Shown here: positions 59,601-64,000 of the stretch, piece after piece
Layout: each line of letters opens with the position of its first letter
How positions within the stretch are numbered: position 1 is the first letter of the stretch
Assembly: GCA_040954595.2 (NCBI GenBank)
Contig: CM082579.2
Location: forward strand, 13,516,001-13,580,000
Direction of reading: 5' to 3'
Source of the DNA: Balanoglossus misakiensis
Lineage: Eukaryota > Hemichordata
Length of the DNA: 64,000 nucleotides
The notes under the pieces: generated by a model
Told to the model about the DNA's origin: nothing
Database searches by the model: none
Seen by the model: only the letters and a program-made list of their open reading frames with translations
Translations under genes and position numbers: made by a program

Positions 59601-62161
59601 GGAAAGCACTGTACTTTGACATTGCATATGCAATGGTGACATTGAATGGGATTCTTTGCATTAGGGCAAATGGCGAAGCAAGCTCAATGATGCATCAGAG
59701 TAGATGGTGATGCAAACTCTGCACTTTCACATGGGTATTTAATGTTAAATGTAAATCCATAGGTTAATACGTGGCCAAAAGCACTCTAATTTGACATTGC
59801 TAATGCAACGATGACATTGAATCTGATTCTTTGCATCAGGGCAAATGGCGAAGCAAGGTTGATGATGCATCAGGGTAGATAGTGATGCAATCACTTCAAT
59901 TTGACATGGGTATTAAATGCATATGGGGATTTCAAGTTGATGATAAATCCCTGGGTTAATACGTGTCCAAAAGCACTGTACTTTGACATTGCTAATGTAA
60001 CGATGACATCGAATCTGATTCTTTGCATCAGGGTAAATGGCGTAGCAAGCTTTATGATGCATCAGGGTAGATAGTGATGCAAACACTTCACTTTGACATG
60101 GGTATTAAATGCATATGGGGATTTCAGGTTGTTGAAAAATCTGTGGGTTAATACGTGTCGAAAAGCACTGTACTTTGACATTGCTAATGCAATGATGACA
60201 TTGAATCTGATTCTTTGCATCAGGGTAAATGGCGTAGCAAGCTTTATGATGCATCAGGGTAGATAGTGTTGCAAACACTTCACTTTGACATGGGTATAAA
60301 ATGCCTACAGGGGGATTTACAGTTGTCTGTAAATCCCTGGGTTAATACGTGTCCAAAAGCACTGTACTTTGACATTGCTAATGCAACGATGACATTGAAT
60401 CTGATTCTTTGCATCAGGGTAAATGGCGAAGCAAGGTTGATTATGCATCAGGGTAGATAGTGATGCAAGCTCGGCACTTTGACATGGGTATAAAATGCCT
60501 ACAGGGGGATTTAAAGTTGTCTGTAAATCCCTGGGTTAATACGTGGCGGAAAGCACTGTACTTTGACATTGCATATGCAATGGTGACATTGAATGGGATT
60601 CTTTGCATTAGGGCAAATGGCGAAGCAAGCTCAATGATGCATCAGAGTAGATGGTGATGCAAACTCTGCACTTTCACATGGGTATTTAATGTTAAATGTA
60701 AATCCATAGGTTAATACGTGGCCAAAAGCACTCTAATTTGACATTGCTAATGCAACGATGACATTGAATCTGATTCTTTGCATCAGGGCAAATGGCGAAG
60801 CAAGGTTGATGATGCATCAGGGTAGATAGTGATGCAATCACTTCAATTTGACATGGGTATTAAATGCATATGGGGATTTCAAGTTGATGATAAATCCCTG
60901 GGTTAATACGTGTCCAAAAGCACTGTACTTTGACATTGCTAATGTAACGATGACATCGAATCTGATTCTTTGCATCAGGGTAAATGGCGTAGCAAGCTTT
61001 ATGATGCATCAGGGTAGATAGTGATGCAAACACTTCACTTTGACATGGGTATTAAATGCATATAGGGATTTCAGGTTGTTGAAAAATCTGTGGGTTAATA
61101 CGTGTCGAAAAGCACTGTACTTTGACATTGCTAATGCAATGATGACATTGAATCTGATTCTTTGCATCAGGGTAAATGGCGTAGCAAGCTTTATGATGCA
61201 TCAGGGTAGATAGTGTTGCAAACACTTTACTTTGACATGGGTATAAAATGCCTACAGGGGGATTTAAAGTTGTCTGTAAATCCCTGGGTTAATACGTGTC
61301 CAAAAGCACTGTACTTTGACATTGCTAATGCAACGATGACATTGAAGCTGATTCTTTGCATCAGGGTAAATGGCGAAGCAAGGTTGATGATGCATCAGGG
61401 TAGATAGTGATGCAAGCTCTGCACTTTGACATGGGTATAAAATGCCTACAGGGGGATTTAAAGTTGTCTGTAAATCCCTGGGTTAATACGTGGCGGAAAG
61501 CACTGTACTTTGACATTGCATATGCAATGGTGACATTGAATGGGATTCTTTGCATTAGGGCAAATGGCGAAGCAAGCTCAATGATGCATCAGAGTAGATG
61601 GTGATGCAAACTCTGCACTTTCACATGGGTATTTAATGTTAAATGTAAATCCATAGGTTAATACGTGGCCAAAAGCACTCTAATTTGACATTGCTAATGG
61701 AACGATGACATTGAATCTGATTCTTTGCATCAGGGCAAATGGCGAAGCAAGGTTGATGATGCATCAGGGTAGATAGTGATGCAATCACTTCACTTTGACA
61801 TTGGTATTAAATGCATATGGGGATTTCAAATTGATGATAAATCCCTGGGTTAATACGTGTCCAAAAGCACTGTACTTTGACATTGCTAATGCAACGATGA
61901 CATTGAATCTGATTCTTTGCATCAGGGTAAATGGCGTAGCAAGCTTTATGATGCATCAGGGTAGATAGTGATGCAAACACTTCACTTTGACATGGGTATT
62001 AAATGCATATGGGGATTTCAGGTTGTTGAAAAATCTGTGGGTTAATACGTGTCCAAAAGCACTGTACTTTGACATTGCTAATGCAACGATGACATTGAAT
62101 CTGATTCTTTGCATCTGGGCAAATGGCGAAGCAAGGTTGATGATGCATCAGGGTAGATAGT
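53639..62161 (+). repeat. Regular run of nine higher-order units
   Basis: Units start at 53639, 54780, 55727, 56674, 57621, 58374, 59321, 60268 and 61215. Eight are 947 bp in the order a-b-A-c-d. The unit at 57621 is 753 bp and lacks monomer a. One extra a monomer sits at 54586-54779. Unit 59321 was checked monomer by monomer (59321, 59515, 59709, 59884, 60076, next unit 60268). Confidence 0.93.
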
Positions 62162-64000
62162 GATGCAATCACTTCACTTTGACATGAGTATAAAATGCCT
62201 ACAGGGGGATTTAAAGTTGTCTGTAAATCCCTGGGTTAATACGTGTCCTAAAGCACTGTACTTTGACATTGCTAATGCAGCGATGACATTGAATCTGATT
62301 CTTTGCATCAGGGTAAATGGCGAAGCAAGGTTGATGATGCATCAGGGTAGATAGTGATGCAAGCTCTGCACTTTGACATGGGTATAAAATGCCTACAGGG
62401 GGATTTAAAGTTGTCTGTAAATCCCTGGGTTAATACGTGGCTGAAAGCACTGTACTTTGACATTGCATATGCAATGGTGACATTGAATGGGATTCTTTGC
62501 ATTAGGGCAAATGGTGAAGCAAGCTCAATGATGCATCAGAGTAGATGGTGATGCAAACTCTGCACTTTGACATGGGTATTAAATGCATATGGGGATTTCA
62601 GGTTGTTGAAAAATCTGTGGGTTAATACGTGTCCAAAAGCATTGTACTTTGACATTGCTAATGCAATGATGACATTGAATCTGATTCTTTGCATCAGGGT
62701 AAATGGCGAAGCAAGGTTGATGATGCATCAGGGTAGATAGTGATGCAATCACTTCACTTTGACATGGGTATTAAATGAATATGGGGATTTCAAGTTGATG
62801 ATAAATCCCTGGGTTAATACGTGTCCAAAAGCACTGTACTTTGACATTGCTAATGTAACGATGACATTGAATCTGATTCTTTGCATCAGGGCAAATGGCG
62901 AAGCAAGGTTGATGATGCATCAGGATAGATAGTGATGCAATCACTTCACTTTGACATGGGTATTAAATGCATATGGGGATTTCAAGTTGATGATAAATCC
63001 CTGGGTTAATACGTGTCCAAAAGCACTGTACTTTGACATTGCTAATGTAACGATGACATTGAATCTGATTCTTTGCATCAGGGTAAATGGCGTAGCAAGC
63101 TTTATGATGGATCAGGGTAGATAGTGATGCAAGCTCTGCACTTTGACATGGGTATAAAATGCCTACAGGAGGATTTAAAGGTGACTGTAAATCCCTGGGT
63201 TAATACGTGGCGGAAAGCACTGTACTTTGACATTGCATATGCAATGGTGACATTGAATGGGATTCTTTGCATTAGGGCAAATGGCGAAGCAAGCTCAATG
63301 ATGCATCAGAGTAGATGGTGATGCAAACTCTGCACTTTCACATGGGTATTTAATAATAAATGTAAATCCATAGGTTAATACTTGGCCAAAAGCACTCTAA
63401 TTTGACATTGCTAATGCAACGATGACATTGAATCTGATTCTTTGCATCAGGGCAAATGGCGAAGCAAGCTTTATGATGCATTAGGGTAGATAGTGATGCA
63501 AGCTCTGCACTTGAACTTGGGTATAAAATGCCTTCAGGGGGATTTAAAGGTGACTGTAAATCCCCAGTTTAATACGTGGCGGAAAGCACTGTACTTTGAC
63601 ATTGCTAATGCAATGGTGACATTGAATGTAATTCTTTGCGTTAGGGCAAATGGCGAAGCAAGCTCAATGACACATCAGAGTAGATGGTGATGCAAACACT
63701 TCACTTTGACATGGGTATTAAATGCATAAGGGGATTTCAAGTTGTTGAAAAATCCGTAGGTTAATACGTGGCGGAAAGCACTGTACTTTGACATTGCTAA
63801 TGCAATGGTGCCATTGAATGTGATTCTTTGCATTAGGGCAAATGGCGAAGCAAGCTTTATGATGCATCAGAGTAGATGGTGATGCAAGCTCTGCACTTTG
63901 ACATAGGTTTTCAATGCATATGCATGGGTATTTAAAATTGACTGTAAATCCCTGGGTTAATACATGGCCAAAAGCACTGTAATTGCTAATGCAACAGTGA
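62162..64000 (+). repeat. Right part of the array: scrambled and more diverged monomers
   Basis: After 62550 the 175-bp type is missing from one unit (b at 62356 followed by three 192-mers). From 63320 onward private changes accumulate: TTTAATAATAAATG, ACTTGAACTTGGG, CCCCAGTTTAATACG and TTTGCGTTAGGGC. Higher divergence is usual near the edge of a homogenised array, so the array may end soon after the window. Confidence 0.75.

Larger units (their letters stand above)
42171..64000 (+). repeat. Higher-order satellite array, 175/192/194-bp monomers, 947-bp unit
   Basis: About 111 head-to-tail monomers by my count, running off the window. All share TTAATACGTG, a CAAAAGCACT-type block, TTTGACATTGC, a GATTCTTTGCATCAGGG-like block and TGATGCATCA. 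Five types are distinguishable. Type a is 194 bp (CCTACAGGGGGATTTAAAG with TACGTGTCCAAAAG). Type b is 194 bp (TACGTGGCGGAAAG, GCATATGCAATGG, GCATTAGGGC). Type A is 175 bp (TTAATGTTAAATGTAAATCC). Type c is 192 bp (GGGGATTTCAAGTTGATGAT). Type d is 192 bp (GGGGATTTCAGGTTGTTGAA). The 64-65 codon frames in each 194-mer close at every monomer end, because 194 is not a multiple of three. They are not genes. Confidence 0.98.

Noticed and set aside
42717-63690. Dozens of 64-65 codon open frames on both strands with very similar translations
   Set aside because: They are the satellite monomer read in frame. Each closes at the monomer end because 194 is not a multiple of three, and similarity reflects DNA repetition. 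No splice or start context supports translation.
42171-64000. CRISPR-like or phage-like repeat array
   Set aside because: Repeats are contiguous 175-194 bp monomers with no short-repeat/spacer structure, and the DNA is animal-like with introns and retroelements.
42171-64000. CENP-B box in the satellite
   Set aside because: I looked for TTCG-N4-A-N2-CGGG-type sequence and saw none in the consensus monomers. Centromere function therefore has no motif support here.
42210-64000. Hypoxia-type TACGTG elements in each monomer as regulatory sites
   Set aside because: A six-base match inside a repeated monomer recurs automatically. Nothing indicates function.

Overview
The window is AT-rich animal genomic DNA, not bacterial. 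It holds introns with canonical splice sites, phase 1-1 EGF-type exons, non-LTR retrotransposon tails, many short TIR elements and a large satellite array. A marine invertebrate is the best guess: an echinoderm, hemichordate or amphioxus-like animal, or possibly a mollusc. No sequence here fixes the species. No complete intact protein-coding gene is visible, and most short open frames are chance or repeat-derived.

Region 1 (1-14.9 kb) is a repeat-rich stretch. It carries four small plus-strand exon candidates at 6331, 7309, 10903 and 14141, and possibly a fifth at 14651. The four all start and end in phase 1 and have good AG/GT signals. They encode an EGF-like module, two short C-x4-C modules and a Ser/Thr-rich mucin-like segment. 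The EGF exon and the mucin-like exon carry in-frame stops, so the gene looks decayed. Around them lie the end of a CR1-like retrotransposon (1-414), a decayed minus-strand non-LTR element (7489-8722) and several TIR or foldback elements.

Region 2 (14.9-23.4 kb) has more MITEs and hairpins, two blocks of a roughly 110-160 bp degenerate repeat, and a second CR1-like 3' end at 20.48-20.88 kb. The 19.4-22.1 kb part is CpG-richer.

Region 3 (23.4-39.6 kb) begins with a 1.4-kb unit carrying a splice-acceptor-bounded open frame, present three times (23.4, 24.8 and 29.1 kb). From about 26.6 to 39.6 kb there is a degenerate 0.65-1 kb tandem family that repeats a GGCCATATTGGATTTT core. Three insertions interrupt this region: a 432-bp palindrome-bearing element, a 131-bp SINE-like element and a 622-bp TIR element with a 24-G run.

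Region 4 (39.6-42.17 kb) has a 62-66 bp minisatellite, a degenerate GGTATAATAA-type tract and a short segment with perfect Pol III A-box and B-box matches.

Region 5 (42.17-64.0 kb, running off the window) is the main feature. It is a higher-order satellite of about 111 monomers (my count) with only three lengths: 175, 192 and 194 bp. Five monomer types form a 947-bp higher-order unit (194a-194b-175-192c-192d). The unit is regular on the right and scrambled by whole-monomer gains and losses on the left. An 880-bp TA-flanked TIR transposon sits in one monomer, and an empty paralogous site survives 4554 bp upstream.
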